Source: an uncultured Pelagibacteraceae bacterium (GTDB lineage: Bacteria; Pseudomonadota; Alphaproteobacteria; Pelagibacterales; Pelagibacteraceae). Taken from it: a stretch of 64,000 bases of DNA. Under the pieces are notes generated by a model. It did no database searches and was not told where the DNA came from. It was given only the letters and a program-made list of their open reading frames with translations. Of this stretch, positions 10,115 to 19,204 are shown one piece after another. How positions within the stretch are numbered: position 1 is the first letter of the stretch; every line of letters starts with the position of its first letter. The stretch is taken from contig CACNSD010000001.1 of the NCBI GenBank assembly GCA_902623075.1, positions 149,347 to 213,346 on the forward strand, written 5' to 3'. The position numbers were made by a program, and so were the translations under genes.

Positions 10115-11446
10115 ATGTCAAAAATAGCAATCATTGGCGCTGGTCCATGTGGACTTTCAATTTTAAGAGCATTTGAACATTTAGAAAAAAAAGGAGAAAA
10201 AATTCCTGAAATAGTTTGCTTTGAAAAACAAGAAAGTTGGGGTGGACTATGGAACTACAACTGGAGAACTGGTTCAGATCAATATGGAGATCCTGTTCCT
10301 AACAGTATGTATAGATATTTGTGGTCCAATGGACCTAAAGAATGTTTAGAATTTGCTGATTACTCTTTTGATGAACATTTTGGAAAGCCTATTCCTTCTT
10401 TTCCTCCAAGAGAAGTCTTGCAAGATTATATTTTGGGAAGAGTAAGTAAAGGTAATTTAAAAAGTAAGATTAAATTTAATACAAGAGTTACAAATACTGT
10501 TTATAAAAATGATAAGTTCGAAATTAGCTACCAAGATAAAGTTAATAATAAAATTTTAAATGATACGTTTGACTATTTAGTGGTTTCTACAGGTCATTTT
10601 TCTGTACCTTTTATTCCTGAATATGAAGGGATGCATTCTTTCCCAGGAAGAATAATGCACTCACATGATTTTAGGGATGCAGAAGAGTTCAGAGGAAAAG
10701 ATGTTATTGTTTTGGGAAGCAGTTATTCGGCTGAAGATGTGGCCCTACAATGTAATAAATATGGTGCTAAAAGCGTAACAATTGGTTACAGGCATAACCC
10801 AATGGGATTTAAATGGCCAAGAGGCATGAAGGAAGTTCATTACTTAGATAGGTTAGAGGGAAAAAAAGCGATATTTAAAGACGGAACTGAACAAGACTCT
10901 GATGTAATAATACTTTGCACTGGTTATTTGCATCATTTTCCGTTTTTAGATGAAAGTTTAAAGTTAAAAACACACAACAGATTATATCCACCAAAACTTT
11001 ATAAAGGTGTTGTCTGGCAAGATAATCATAAACTTTTATACTTAGGAATGCAGGATCAATTTCACACTTTTAATATGTTTGATTGTCAAGCATGGTACGC
11101 AAGAGATGTGATAATGGGCAAAATAAAAATGCCTAGTGATGAGGAGATAGAAAAAGACATAAACAAATGGGTTGCTATGGAGGAAAAATTGGAAAATCCT
11201 GATCAAATGATTGATTTTCAGACAGAATATACCAAAGAACTTCATGATATGTCTGATTATCCTAAAATTGATTTTGAATTAATTAGAAATCATTTTAAAG
11301 AATGGGAACATCATAAAGTAGAGGATATTCTAACTTATAGAAATAAATCGTTTTCATCTCCTGTGACTGGATCAGTTGCACCAATTCATCACACACCATG
11401 GGAAAAAGCTATGGATGACTCGATGGAAACTTTTTTAAATAAATAA
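10115..11446 (+). CDS. tmm: Trimethylamine monooxygenase, flavin-containing (Tmm)
   Basis: A 443-residue flavin-containing monooxygenase. The FAD loop GAGPCGLS is at residues 8-15, the NADPH loop GSSYSAED at 201-208, and the FMO fingerprint FPGRIMHSHDF at 176-186. Length and overall pattern match the bacterial Tmm group, known to turn trimethylamine into trimethylamine N-oxide in SAR11 and Roseobacter. The nearby TMAO demethylase and TMAO-type transporter support this over a general FMO. The reaction uses NADPH and O2 in the cytosol. The gene stands alone on the plus strand; its stop directly abuts the convergent gpsA stop. Bacterial Tmm can also oxidise other methylated amines and sulfides, so the substrate range may be broader than TMA. 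Confidence 0.92.
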   Translation: MSKIAIIGAGPCGLSILRAFEHLEKKGEKIPEIVCFEKQESWGGLWNYNWRTGSDQYGDPVPNSMYRYLWSNGPKECLEFADYSFDEHFGKPIPSFPPREVLQDYILGRVSKGNLKSKIKFNTRVTNTVYKNDKFEISYQDKVNNKILNDTFDYLVVSTGHFSVPFIPEYEGMHSFPGRIMHSHDFRDAEEFRGKDVIVLGSSYSAEDVALQCNKYGAKSVTIGYRHNPMGFKWPRGMKEVHYLDRLEGKKAIFKDGTEQDSDVIILCTGYLHHFPFLDESLKLKTHNRLYPPKLYKGVVWQDNHKLLYLGMQDQFHTFNMFDCQAWYARDVIMGKIKMPSDEEIEKDINKWVAMEEKLENPDQMIDFQTEYTKELHDMSDYPKIDFELIRNHFKEWEHHKVEDILTYRNKSFSSPVTGSVAPIHHTPWEKAMDDSMETFLNK

Positions 11447-12403
11447 TTAATAGTTAATTTTTAATTTTTTATTTTTAACAATTGATTCTAATAAAGAGAT
11501 CATTAAAGGAATTTTTCTTTTATTAATTTTTTTAAATATAAAAGGAGCGATTTCTATTGCTAAATCAGCACCTTCTACTGTATCATTTTTCATAAACTTT
11601 TTCTTTGCTTGGGCAAAAGTATAGCCTTTTCCTAAGTATTCTCCCATTTTACTATTTCTTCCACCCATTGCACTAACATATAAATCTCCCAAACCTGCTA
11701 AACCATATACAGTTTCATTTTTACCTTTAAAATAATTTACAAGATATTTCATTTCATCAATTGATTTTTTGAATAAAGCTGATGAAGTATTATGCCATTG
11801 TCCAGCTCCAATTATCATTGAATAAATATTTTTAATAGCAGATAAAAACTCTACTCCTCTAACATCTCTACTAAATTCAGTTTGATAATAATTTGTTGAA
11901 ATTAATTTACCAATTTTTTTTGCAGTATTAATATTTTTATTTGCAACAACAGTGAAGCTTTTCACTTTTCTTGACAATTCTTTTGCTAAACATGGACCTT
12001 TCAAAACTGAAATATTTAAATTTTTATTGTACTTTTTCAATAAGCTAGACATTGAAATTAAATTTCTACCATCAAATTTAAGACCTTTTGTTAATACCAA
12101 AATAGGTGATTTATTTTTAACTTTTGAAAGATTTTTTCCTATTAAGTCTATTCCTATAGAACTTACAGCAATTACAATTAAGTCCCATTTACGATTTAAA
12201 ATTTCACTTGAAAATTTATTTATTTTTAATTTTTTTGGTAAATTTATATTTAATGATGGGTGAATTTTTTTTTTTGAATTTAATTTTTTTAATAAATTAA
12301 AGTTGTATGGCTCTGTTAAAGCAACCGAGTGACCATTATCTAACAATGGTATTGAGAAAGCAGCTCCCATAGCTCCCGCACCAACAATTAATATTTTTTT
12401 CAT
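11447..12403 (-). CDS. gpsA: NAD(P)+-dependent glycerol-3-phosphate dehydrogenase
   Basis: A 318-residue protein of normal length. The N-terminal Rossmann loop VGAGAMGAAFSIPL is at residues 6-19, and the GpsA core motifs LKGPCLAKEL and YGLAGLGDLYVSAMGGRNSK are present. It interconverts dihydroxyacetone phosphate and glycerol-3-phosphate, normally for phospholipid synthesis. It lies 8 bp after glycerol kinase in the same direction, so the pair could take up external glycerol into either lipid or central metabolism. No membrane-bound GlpD is present in the window, so GpsA may also work in the oxidative direction; that is inference. The 3' end abuts tmm. It is rich in Lys, Asn and Ile, as expected for this A+T-rich genome. 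Confidence 0.93.
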   Translation of the reverse strand: MKKILIVGAGAMGAAFSIPLLDNGHSVALTEPYNFNLLKKLNSKKKIHPSLNINLPKKLKINKFSSEILNRKWDLIVIAVSSIGIDLIGKNLSKVKNKSPILVLTKGLKFDGRNLISMSSLLKKYNKNLNISVLKGPCLAKELSRKVKSFTVVANKNINTAKKIGKLISTNYYQTEFSRDVRGVEFLSAIKNIYSMIIGAGQWHNTSSALFKKSIDEMKYLVNYFKGKNETVYGLAGLGDLYVSAMGGRNSKMGEYLGKGYTFAQAKKKFMKNDTVEGADLAIEIAPFIFKKINKRKIPLMISLLESIVKNKKLKINY

Positions 12404-12411
12404 TTTTATCT

Positions 12412-13890
12412 TTATGCTAAGGTTTTTTTAATTGCTTGCTTCCAACCATGCAATATATGATTTCTAAGTTTTTTATTAATTTTTGGCTTAAAAGCTTTAT
12501 CTTTTTTCCATGTATTTTTAATCTGATTTAATGATTTGAATTCTCCTACTTGATAACCTGCAAACAAAGCTGCTCCAAGAGCAGTAGTTTCTAAGACTTT
12601 AGGTCGAATTACTTTTAAATTAATTACATCTGCCAAAAATTGTGAAAACCAATTATTTGCTACCATACCACCATCAATTTTAATTATTCTAGGCTTTAAA
12701 CCATCTTTATTCATTGAATAAAATAAGTCATAACTTTGATACGCAACTGACTCGACTGTAGCTCTAACCAAAGTTTTCCAATCACTATCTCTTGTAAGAC
12801 CTGTTATTAAACCTCTTGCATCAGGTCTCCAATAAGGTGCGCCTATTCCACTAAAAGCTGGGACAACATAAACTTCATTATTACTTTTTGTTGATTTAGC
12901 TATTTTTTCAGTTTCATAAGCGTTGTTTATTAGTTTAATTTTATCCCTTAACCATTGTACGCCTGCTCCTGCAATGAAAATAGATCCTTCAAGGGCATAT
13001 GTAGTCTTATTATTCAATCTATAACAAATTGTCGTTAACAACTTATTTTTTGAATTAATTTTTTTTGATCCAGTGTTCATTATTACAAATGCACCAGTAC
13101 CATAAGTACTTTTTATAGATCCTTTTTCAAAACAAGCTTGTCCTACAGCAGCTGCTTGTTGATCTCCTAAAACAGCTGAAATTGGTATTTCTTTTCCTGT
13201 AACTCTCTTGTCTGTTTTTCCAAAATTATCTGCAGAATTTTTTACCTCTGGCAATATACCCTTTGGAATTTTTAATTTCTGTAATATTTCATTATCCCAT
13301 TTATTGTTATTAATATTAAACAACATTGTTCTACTTGCATTAGTAGCTTCAGTTAAATGCTGTTTACCTTTGGTTAATTTCCAAATTAAGAAGGTGTCTA
13401 CTGTGCCAAACAATAAATTATCTGATTTTAATAATTTTTTTGAAATTTTTACATTATCTAAAATCCATTTTATTTTAGTGGCAGAAAAATAAGGATCAAT
13501 AAATAAACCTGTTTTTTTTCTAAAAGTATTTTCGTAATTTTTACTTTTTAAAAATTTACAATATTCCTGGGTTCTTCTATCTTGCCAAACTATTGCATTA
13601 TAAATTGGTTTGCCAGTTTTTTTGTTCCATAAAATTGTAGTTTCTCTTTGGTTTGTGATTCCAATTGTAAGAATATGACCTTTAAAACTTTTAGCTTTTT
13701 TTATTACTTGTTTTAATGCCTTAAGTGTTGTGGACCAAATTTCATTTGGATTATGTTCTACCCAACCATTTCTTGGAAAGTATTGTTTAAATTCATATTG
13801 TGATATAAATTGAATATTGCCTTTAATATCAAAAAGCACTACCCTCGAAGAAGTTGTTCCCTGATCTATCGAGATAATAAATTTTTTCAA
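12412..13890 (-). CDS. glpK: Glycerol kinase
   Basis: A 492-residue FGGY-family kinase of normal length. The N-terminal phosphate loop SIDQGTTSSRVVLFD is followed by the glycerol-site segment TNQRETTILWNKKTGKPIYNAIVWQDRRT, diagnostic for GlpK among FGGY kinases. The C-terminal FGGY signature region contains KIDGGMVANNWFSQFLADV. The reaction is ATP-dependent phosphorylation of glycerol in the cytosol. The start that fits the family is a TTG codon (reverse complement of 13888-13890), only 4 bp after the permease stop; no in-frame ATG fits. It sits in the middle of the TMAO/betaine-type transporter operon, an unusual partnership discussed under findings. Confidence 0.95.
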   Translation of the reverse strand: MKKFIISIDQGTTSSRVVLFDIKGNIQFISQYEFKQYFPRNGWVEHNPNEIWSTTLKALKQVIKKAKSFKGHILTIGITNQRETTILWNKKTGKPIYNAIVWQDRRTQEYCKFLKSKNYENTFRKKTGLFIDPYFSATKIKWILDNVKISKKLLKSDNLLFGTVDTFLIWKLTKGKQHLTEATNASRTMLFNINNNKWDNEILQKLKIPKGILPEVKNSADNFGKTDKRVTGKEIPISAVLGDQQAAAVGQACFEKGSIKSTYGTGAFVIMNTGSKKINSKNKLLTTICYRLNNKTTYALEGSIFIAGAGVQWLRDKIKLINNAYETEKIAKSTKSNNEVYVVPAFSGIGAPYWRPDARGLITGLTRDSDWKTLVRATVESVAYQSYDLFYSMNKDGLKPRIIKIDGGMVANNWFSQFLADVINLKVIRPKVLETTALGAALFAGYQVGEFKSLNQIKNTWKKDKAFKPKINKKLRNHILHGWKQAIKKTLA

Positions 13891-13894
13891 AATA

Positions 13895-16048
13895 CTAATC
13901 TATGCCAAGATGTTTTTTTCTTTTTCCAACCCAAGTTCTTATTAAGTTATCAAAAATCAAACCTATAAATGCAACACAGATACCCAAAGTTAAACCAATT
14001 CCTGCTCCATTTTTATCTGAAAGTGCTTTTAAAATATACTGACCTAAATCCTCGGTTCCAATAAATGCTCCTATTATTACCATAAATAATGCAAAAACTA
14101 TTGTTTGATTAAGACCAAGCATCATATGTGGAAATGCTAATGGGAATTCAATTTTAGTTAATCTCTGAAATTTATTTACACCAGACATTGTTGCAGCTTC
14201 ATGCAAACCAACAGGCACACTTCTTAAACCCTCAATAGTGTATCTGGTTGCTGGAATTGTTGCATAAACAATCACTGCAATTAATACTGATGTATCTGTA
14301 ATTCCAAATAGCATCATTACTGGAATTAAATATACAAAAGATGGAAAGGTTTGAAATATATCGCAAACACCTAACATGAAAGCAGCTGATTTTTTATTTT
14401 GAAAACACAACGTTCCAACTGTAAATCCTATTAAACAAGAAACAACAACTCCAAAAGTTGCCATGTATAATGTTACCAGCGCTCTATCCCACCATGGACT
14501 TAATGCAATAAATAGAGTCAAAGCTGCAACAACCAAAGCAGAACGAATTCCTCCAATTAAATATCCTGCTCCAACAGCTAATACTAATGTAGCTACTGCA
14601 GGCATTCTTAAATATAGAGCTCTCATAGGTTGAAGCACATCTACAATTAACCACGTATTAAAGGCCTTTATATAAATAAAGAAAGTGTCAAAAATCCAAT
14701 CTACGCCTTTATTCCAAAAGTCTGCTGTTGATATTCCTTTGTTATGTGGAACTTCAAATAAGTAATTAAAGCTTCCTTTGAAAATAAAAGTACCTATATA
14801 AGCAAGAACAATTCCAATTAATACTGAAGCAGCAAAAAATATTGTATTTTTATTTCTTTGATAAAATGTAAGATTACCAAAATAATCAGTTTGTTTGTTT
14901 GCCCAAGCTAAGGACATCTTGTCTAAAAGAATTGCGATTAAACTGATACATAGCCCTGCTTCTAATGCTAAACCAATATTAAGTTGGTTCAATGCTAATA
15001 ATAAATTAAATCCCAAACCTTTTGCACCAATAAATGCAGAAATAACTGCCATTGAAAAACAAACCATGATAACTTGATTGACACCAATTAATATATCTCT
15101 TCTTGCTGTAGGTATTAATACCTTAAGCATTAACTGCCAATTTGTACAACCACTCATTCTGCCAGCTTCAATTACTTCTGGAGGTATGGCTCTTAAACCC
15201 AGTATTGTTAATAATATCATTGGTGGAACTGCAACAACCATAGTAATAATTACAGCAGCATGATCTCCAACACCAAAAAGGACAAGTGCAGGAACTAATA
15301 CAGCATATTGTGGCATAGTTTGCATCACCAAAAGAATTGGATACAAAGCTTTCTCAACACGTTTACTTTTATAGGCTGCAATACCTAATCCTAAACCAAA
15401 AATAAATGAAAGAGGAGCTGCAACAAGTATAAATGAAAGCGTTTGCATTGATGGTTTCCATTGACCAAAAATAGAAATATAAATCATTGTTAAACCTGCA
15501 AATAAAGCCAATCCTTTTCCGCTTAACTTGTAAGAGAGTATAGCTGCTCCAGCTGCAACAATAGTCCAAGGCAAACCTGGTAACTCTAACCAAGGGTAGG
15601 CATCTATAAAATCCCAACTAGTAAATGCAACAATTGTTTCTAAGCCTCCTAATAAAATCTCCCTAATTAATTCAATTAAAAATGTCATGAATGCTGTTAA
15701 ATTTCTGCTTATCTGCAAAAGTAGTGGTCGAGTTTTAAACTCTTGAGTATCTTCATTCCAAAACTCCATTGGCATCCACTCATTCATTAAAAAGAATAAT
15801 GAGTCATTTATCCATATGGGTAACCAACCAAGTAACGGAGGTAATCTCCAAAATACATCAAAGGCGTAATACCTAACTTCTTTACCAAGGAAAAAGTAAA
15901 CACTTTGGTTTGGATCTTTGACAAATTCTGCCTGGCCTCTTATAAATTTATAAGTTTCAGGAACTTCAATCGCAAAACACAAAGCAAAAAATACGATTAA
16001 TAAAAATAACCATTGAAATAATTTTGGATATTTTTTTAAATACTGCAT
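13895..16048 (-). CDS. tmoV: Fused double permease of a glycine-betaine/TMAO-type ABC transporter (TmoV-like)
   Basis: A 717-residue inner-membrane protein with two binding-protein-dependent permease domains in tandem. Each carries its own EAA loop for contact with the ATPase: EAGRMSGCTNWQLMLKVLIP in the first half and EAATMSGVNKFQRLTKIEFP in the second. Stand-alone ProW proteins are about half this length, while a fused permease is what I remember for the TMAO transporter TmoXWV of marine bacteria. The gene lies 3 bp after the ATPase gene and 4 bp before glpK. The nearby tdm and tmm genes favour TMAO as a substrate, but glycine betaine or choline cannot be excluded from sequence. Confidence 0.88.
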   Translation of the reverse strand: MQYLKKYPKLFQWLFLLIVFFALCFAIEVPETYKFIRGQAEFVKDPNQSVYFFLGKEVRYYAFDVFWRLPPLLGWLPIWINDSLFFLMNEWMPMEFWNEDTQEFKTRPLLLQISRNLTAFMTFLIELIREILLGGLETIVAFTSWDFIDAYPWLELPGLPWTIVAAGAAILSYKLSGKGLALFAGLTMIYISIFGQWKPSMQTLSFILVAAPLSFIFGLGLGIAAYKSKRVEKALYPILLVMQTMPQYAVLVPALVLFGVGDHAAVIITMVVAVPPMILLTILGLRAIPPEVIEAGRMSGCTNWQLMLKVLIPTARRDILIGVNQVIMVCFSMAVISAFIGAKGLGFNLLLALNQLNIGLALEAGLCISLIAILLDKMSLAWANKQTDYFGNLTFYQRNKNTIFFAASVLIGIVLAYIGTFIFKGSFNYLFEVPHNKGISTADFWNKGVDWIFDTFFIYIKAFNTWLIVDVLQPMRALYLRMPAVATLVLAVGAGYLIGGIRSALVVAALTLFIALSPWWDRALVTLYMATFGVVVSCLIGFTVGTLCFQNKKSAAFMLGVCDIFQTFPSFVYLIPVMMLFGITDTSVLIAVIVYATIPATRYTIEGLRSVPVGLHEAATMSGVNKFQRLTKIEFPLAFPHMMLGLNQTIVFALFMVIIGAFIGTEDLGQYILKALSDKNGAGIGLTLGICVAFIGLIFDNLIRTWVGKRKKHLGID

Positions 16049-16051
16049 ATT

Positions 16052-17083
16052 TTAACTACCATTTTTTCTTCCTCCAAAAACTGTATCTATTATTTTTGAA
16101 GGTTTAATTGATCCTACAATATTATTATTTGAGTCAACTACTCCTACTAATTTTTCTTGGGTAAGTATTTTTTCAGCAACATTTTCTATAATTTCATCTT
16201 TTGAAACTTTTAAATCTCCTAAATTATCTTTACTTGAGGCATCCATCACATCCTCAATAATTAAAACCTTTTCTCTCGGTACTTCTTCAGTAAATTTTCT
16301 TACATATTCAGTTGCTGGATTTAATACTATGTTGGCTGGTGTATCTAATTGTTCAATTATGCCATCTTTCATAATTGCTATTCGATCAGCCAACTTTAAT
16401 GCCTCATCAAAATCATGAGTAATGAACATTATAGTTTTTTGTAATTTTTCTTGAAGTCTTAAAAATTCATCTTGCATTTCTTTTCTGATTAATGGATCAA
16501 GTGCAGAAAAAGGTTCGTCCAAAAACCATATATCAGGCTCTACTGCTAGTGATCTTGCGATCCCTACTCTTTGTTGTTGTCCTCCTGAAAGCTCTCTTGG
16601 AAAATAGTTTTCTCTTCCATCGAGTCCAACTAATTTTACCATTTCCATTGCTCTATTAATACTATCCACAGTATTAGTTCCTTTGATCTGCAATGGAAAT
16701 GCAATATTTTCAACAACAGTTTTGTGAGGTAGTAAAGCAAAACTTTGAAACACCATTCCCATTTTGCTTCTTCTAAGTTCTATAAGTTCTTTATTATTTA
16801 ATTCTAGTAAATCTTGACCCTCAATAAAAATTTTACCCCCTGTAGCATCCGTTAATCTTGATATACACCTAAGCAATGTTGATTTACCAGAGCCAGACAA
16901 CCCCATCACCACCAACATTTCACCTTTTGCAACCTCAAAAGAAGCGTTGTTAACTCCTACAATACATCCTTTTTCTTGAAAAGTTTTTGCGTCTACATTT
17001 CCGTTAGCTTCTTCAAGCATCTTTTTGGCATTTTGCCCAAAAATTTTATAAACTGATTCACATTTGATTACAGTCTCAGACAT
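16052..17083 (-). CDS. tmoW: ATPase of the glycine-betaine/TMAO-type ABC transporter (TmoW-like)
   Basis: A 343-residue ABC ATPase of the ProV/OpuAA type. The Walker A loop GLSGSGKST is near residue 67, the signature LSGGQQQRVGIARS near 164, and Walker B WFLDEPFSALD follows. The C-terminal 75 residues are CBS-like (KLVGVVDSNNNIVGSIKPSK), as in osmolyte transporters where this part can sense ionic strength or a nucleotide. The protein energises uptake at the inner face of the membrane with the fused permease encoded 3 bp downstream. The N-terminus (CESVYKIFGQNA) resembles the ProV-type ATPase that begins at 63887, so the window holds two related transport systems. Confidence 0.9.
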   Translation of the reverse strand: MSETVIKCESVYKIFGQNAKKMLEEANGNVDAKTFQEKGCIVGVNNASFEVAKGEMLVVMGLSGSGKSTLLRCISRLTDATGGKIFIEGQDLLELNNKELIELRRSKMGMVFQSFALLPHKTVVENIAFPLQIKGTNTVDSINRAMEMVKLVGLDGRENYFPRELSGGQQQRVGIARSLAVEPDIWFLDEPFSALDPLIRKEMQDEFLRLQEKLQKTIMFITHDFDEALKLADRIAIMKDGIIEQLDTPANIVLNPATEYVRKFTEEVPREKVLIIEDVMDASSKDNLGDLKVSKDEIIENVAEKILTQEKLVGVVDSNNNIVGSIKPSKIIDTVFGGRKNGS

Positions 17084-17145
17084 AATTTTTAAAGTTATAT
17101 TAAATTTAATAAAATTAAAATGTTAATAATTACTCCATTTCTTTG

Positions 17146-17697
17146 TTAAAAATTTTTAATAAAATAAACCCTCGTATCAATTCCTGTGCTTAAAAAACTT
17201 AAGGCCTCTCCACTTATAGTAATACTTTCATCTACCCCTACATTATTTCCACTCACTGTAAAACCTGCAAAACATTTACCTTTTTCTTGATCCCATTTTA
17301 CAAAAGTTTCATCAATTTTATTCCCATTAATTGTATATAGTTCATGTGCTCTAAAATTTAAAAAATTAGCACCCATTATTGCTCTTTGAGGAATTAGCTT
17401 TGTAGCTTTACATACCTGCTCATATATTTCATCTGTTAATTTATATTGATCAGTTCCATCAAATGCTACTAGTATCCCTGAAGGTAATTTAGATATTAAC
17501 TCACTAAGTTTTTTTTCTTCAGCAATTCTCTCTTCCTCTAGCTTCATTCTTTTTACTAAGTCATCACCTTGTCCAAAAATTCCATTTAAAATACTAAACA
17601 ATATAATTACAATCAGAGTAATAAATATAAGACCAATAAATTGTCTTAAAGACTCAGGTAAATCTTTTATTTTATTAATATAATTTTCTTTAGACAT
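17146..17697 (-). CDS. Uncharacterised single-pass membrane protein
   Basis: A 183-residue protein I do not recognise. It has a short polar N-terminus, one hydrophobic helix at about residues 20-43 (IGLIFITLIVIILFSILNGIFG), then a charged, probably coiled segment (KRMKLEEERIAEEKKLSELI) and a predicted periplasmic domain with two cysteines. Its start overlaps the stop of the MORN-repeat gene by 1 bp, and it lies 62 bp before the ATPase gene in the same direction, so it belongs to the transporter operon. A role in envelope assembly or in tuning the transporter is possible but there is no direct evidence. Confidence 0.6.
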   Translation of the reverse strand: MSKENYINKIKDLPESLRQFIGLIFITLIVIILFSILNGIFGQGDDLVKRMKLEEERIAEEKKLSELISKLPSGILVAFDGTDQYKLTDEIYEQVCKATKLIPQRAIMGANFLNFRAHELYTINGNKIDETFVKWDQEKGKCFAGFTVSGNNVGVDESITISGEALSFLSTGIDTRVYFIKNF

Positions 17698-18074
17698 TAT
17701 TCTTGCAACTTACCATTCTTCCAAATACCTGTTTTTTGTTTTCCATCAGCCCAAGTAAATGTTCCCTTACCATTCATAAAACCGTTCGCCCACTCTCCTT
17801 CATAAGTAGAGCCATCAGGAAACGTTAATGTTCCTATTCCGCTCCAGACACTATTTTTAAATTCCCCTTTATAAATATATCCATTTGGCCAAGTCTCTAT
17901 ACCCTGTCCTTGTTTTTTTGTTGAAACCCATTCTCCTTCATAAGTTGTTTTGTCTGTATAAACCCACTTGCCATAACCATTGTCACAATTACCTTCTTTG
18001 CAACCTGTGCTTCTTGCATATACTGATGAGCAAACTAGAAAACTTAAGAGAAAAACAAGAATAGATTTTTTCAT
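17697..18074 (-). CDS. Secreted MORN-repeat protein
   Basis: A 125-residue protein with a clear signal peptide (KKSILVFLLSFLVCSSVYA, cleavage after about residue 20) and about four MORN repeats of roughly 23 residues, seen as repeated YEGEW and GKGTFTWADG-type segments covering about residues 30-122. MORN repeats form a beta-rich scaffold that often binds lipids or other proteins. The protein is probably periplasmic. It is the first gene after the strong terminator that follows tmoX and overlaps the next gene by 1 bp. Family assignment is firm; the role in this operon is unknown. Confidence 0.8.
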   Translation of the reverse strand: MKKSILVFLLSFLVCSSVYARSTGCKEGNCDNGYGKWVYTDKTTYEGEWVSTKKQGQGIETWPNGYIYKGEFKNSVWSGIGTLTFPDGSTYEGEWANGFMNGKGTFTWADGKQKTGIWKNGKLQE

Positions 18075-18100
18075 AAATATATTTTACACAAAATTACTTA

Positions 18101-18135
18101 AAAAAAAATCCCCCCCAACAATGTTGGGGGAGATT
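18101..18135 (-). terminator. Rho-independent terminator after tmoX
   Basis: On the minus strand, just past the tmoX stop, a 9-bp G+C-rich stem (CCCCCAACA / TGTTGGGGG, about 18114-18133) with a short loop is followed by a run of about nine T. This is one of the strongest hairpins in the window. It should end most tmoX transcripts before the MORN gene, so the binding protein can be made in excess of the membrane parts. Confidence 0.85.
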
Positions 18136-18155
18136 TAAAATTTTAACTTTTATCC

Positions 18156-19100
18156 TTATTTAGTAAAAGCTTGCCAAACTGACTTATTGTCAGCTAACCA
18201 TTTTTTAGCTGCATCTTCGTGAGTCATTTTGTCAACATCAACTAAAGCCGCCATTGCACCAATTTGACTTGTAGAGAATGACAACTTTTTAAACATAGCT
18301 GCTGCATCAGGATGAGTTTTTGGAAAATCCTCATGGACTGCTTTTTTTAAGTATCCATCAGGAGAGCCGCATTTACCATCACCGCCATCTTCTGGTCTGC
18401 AACCAGCTGTGTATGGAGGAAAATCAATGAATGTAAAACCAGCACCGTCTGTGAAGTTAGGAGTCCAATTGAATATAATTGTTCCTCTTCCCTCTTTTTC
18501 AGCTGCCGCTAGCTCTGCCCAAAGTGCATCTGCGCTTCCAGCAAATTTAACCCACCAAAGATCACCTAAACCTAAAGCGTCTACTCTTTGAGGAATTAAG
18601 TCACCATGCCATGTTTGTGGACCTTCCAACATTCTTCCTTTTCCATCTGGTGAATCAGGTGTTGTAAAGTTTTTAGCACAATCTGGATTTTTTAAAGCTG
18701 TCCAATCTGGTAGACCTGGACATAATCCTTTTTCAGCAACCCAGTTTGGATATCCCATATCCTCTAAAGTTCGTGCTTCATGATCTCCGTAATCTAACAA
18801 ACCTCCTTTATCAAGTGCTGTTGTAAACGATTTTCCAAAAGCAGACTCCCATACCTCGTGAGATAAAGTTACATCTCCAATTCTAATTGACTCATATACT
18901 GCTTGTGAGTCAGCATTAACGTATTTTACATTATTTCCCATACTTTCGAAAATACCACCAATTACATAGGCCATTACAATTTGGCTTGACCAGTTGTGAG
19001 TTGGTATCACGATGGGCTTTTTGCTATCAGCATTAGAAATTCCTGCAAAACTAACCACAGAAATAACTAGAGCAGATAGTAATGACATTATTTTTTTCAT
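18156..19100 (-). CDS. tmoX: Periplasmic substrate-binding protein, TMAO/glycine-betaine type (TmoX-like)
   Basis: A 314-residue type II periplasmic binding protein of the OpuAC/ProX family with a signal peptide (MKKIMSLLSALVISVVSFAGISNA, about 24 residues). The early segment PTHNWSSQIVMAYVIGGIFESMG and the Trp-rich positions (HEVWES, DLWWVKF, IIFNWTPNF) fit the aromatic cage that binds quaternary ammonium groups or TMAO. Four or more cysteines in the middle (LCPGLPDWTALKNPDCA, AGCRPEDGGDGKCG) suggest disulfides. It diverges from the TMAO demethylase gene across 104 bp, which argues for TMAO as a ligand; glycine betaine or choline remain possible. A strong terminator follows, separating it from the other transporter genes. 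Confidence 0.88.
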   Translation of the reverse strand: MKKIMSLLSALVISVVSFAGISNADSKKPIVIPTHNWSSQIVMAYVIGGIFESMGNNVKYVNADSQAVYESIRIGDVTLSHEVWESAFGKSFTTALDKGGLLDYGDHEARTLEDMGYPNWVAEKGLCPGLPDWTALKNPDCAKNFTTPDSPDGKGRMLEGPQTWHGDLIPQRVDALGLGDLWWVKFAGSADALWAELAAAEKEGRGTIIFNWTPNFTDGAGFTFIDFPPYTAGCRPEDGGDGKCGSPDGYLKKAVHEDFPKTHPDAAAMFKKLSFSTSQIGAMAALVDVDKMTHEDAAKKWLADNKSVWQAFTK

Positions 19101-19204
19101 ATATACCCCTCTATATTATTAATATATTAATGATTAATTATGTGCTTATTTAAAGTTATAGTCAACTCGTTTTGATTATATTAAAGTTTCAAAAAATTTA
19201 AAAA

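Noticed and set aside
19118..19131. A 14-bp palindrome (ATTAATATATTAAT) between tmoX and tdm that could be an operator.
   Set aside because: Made only of A and T and short; expected often by chance in this DNA. Kept out of the features.
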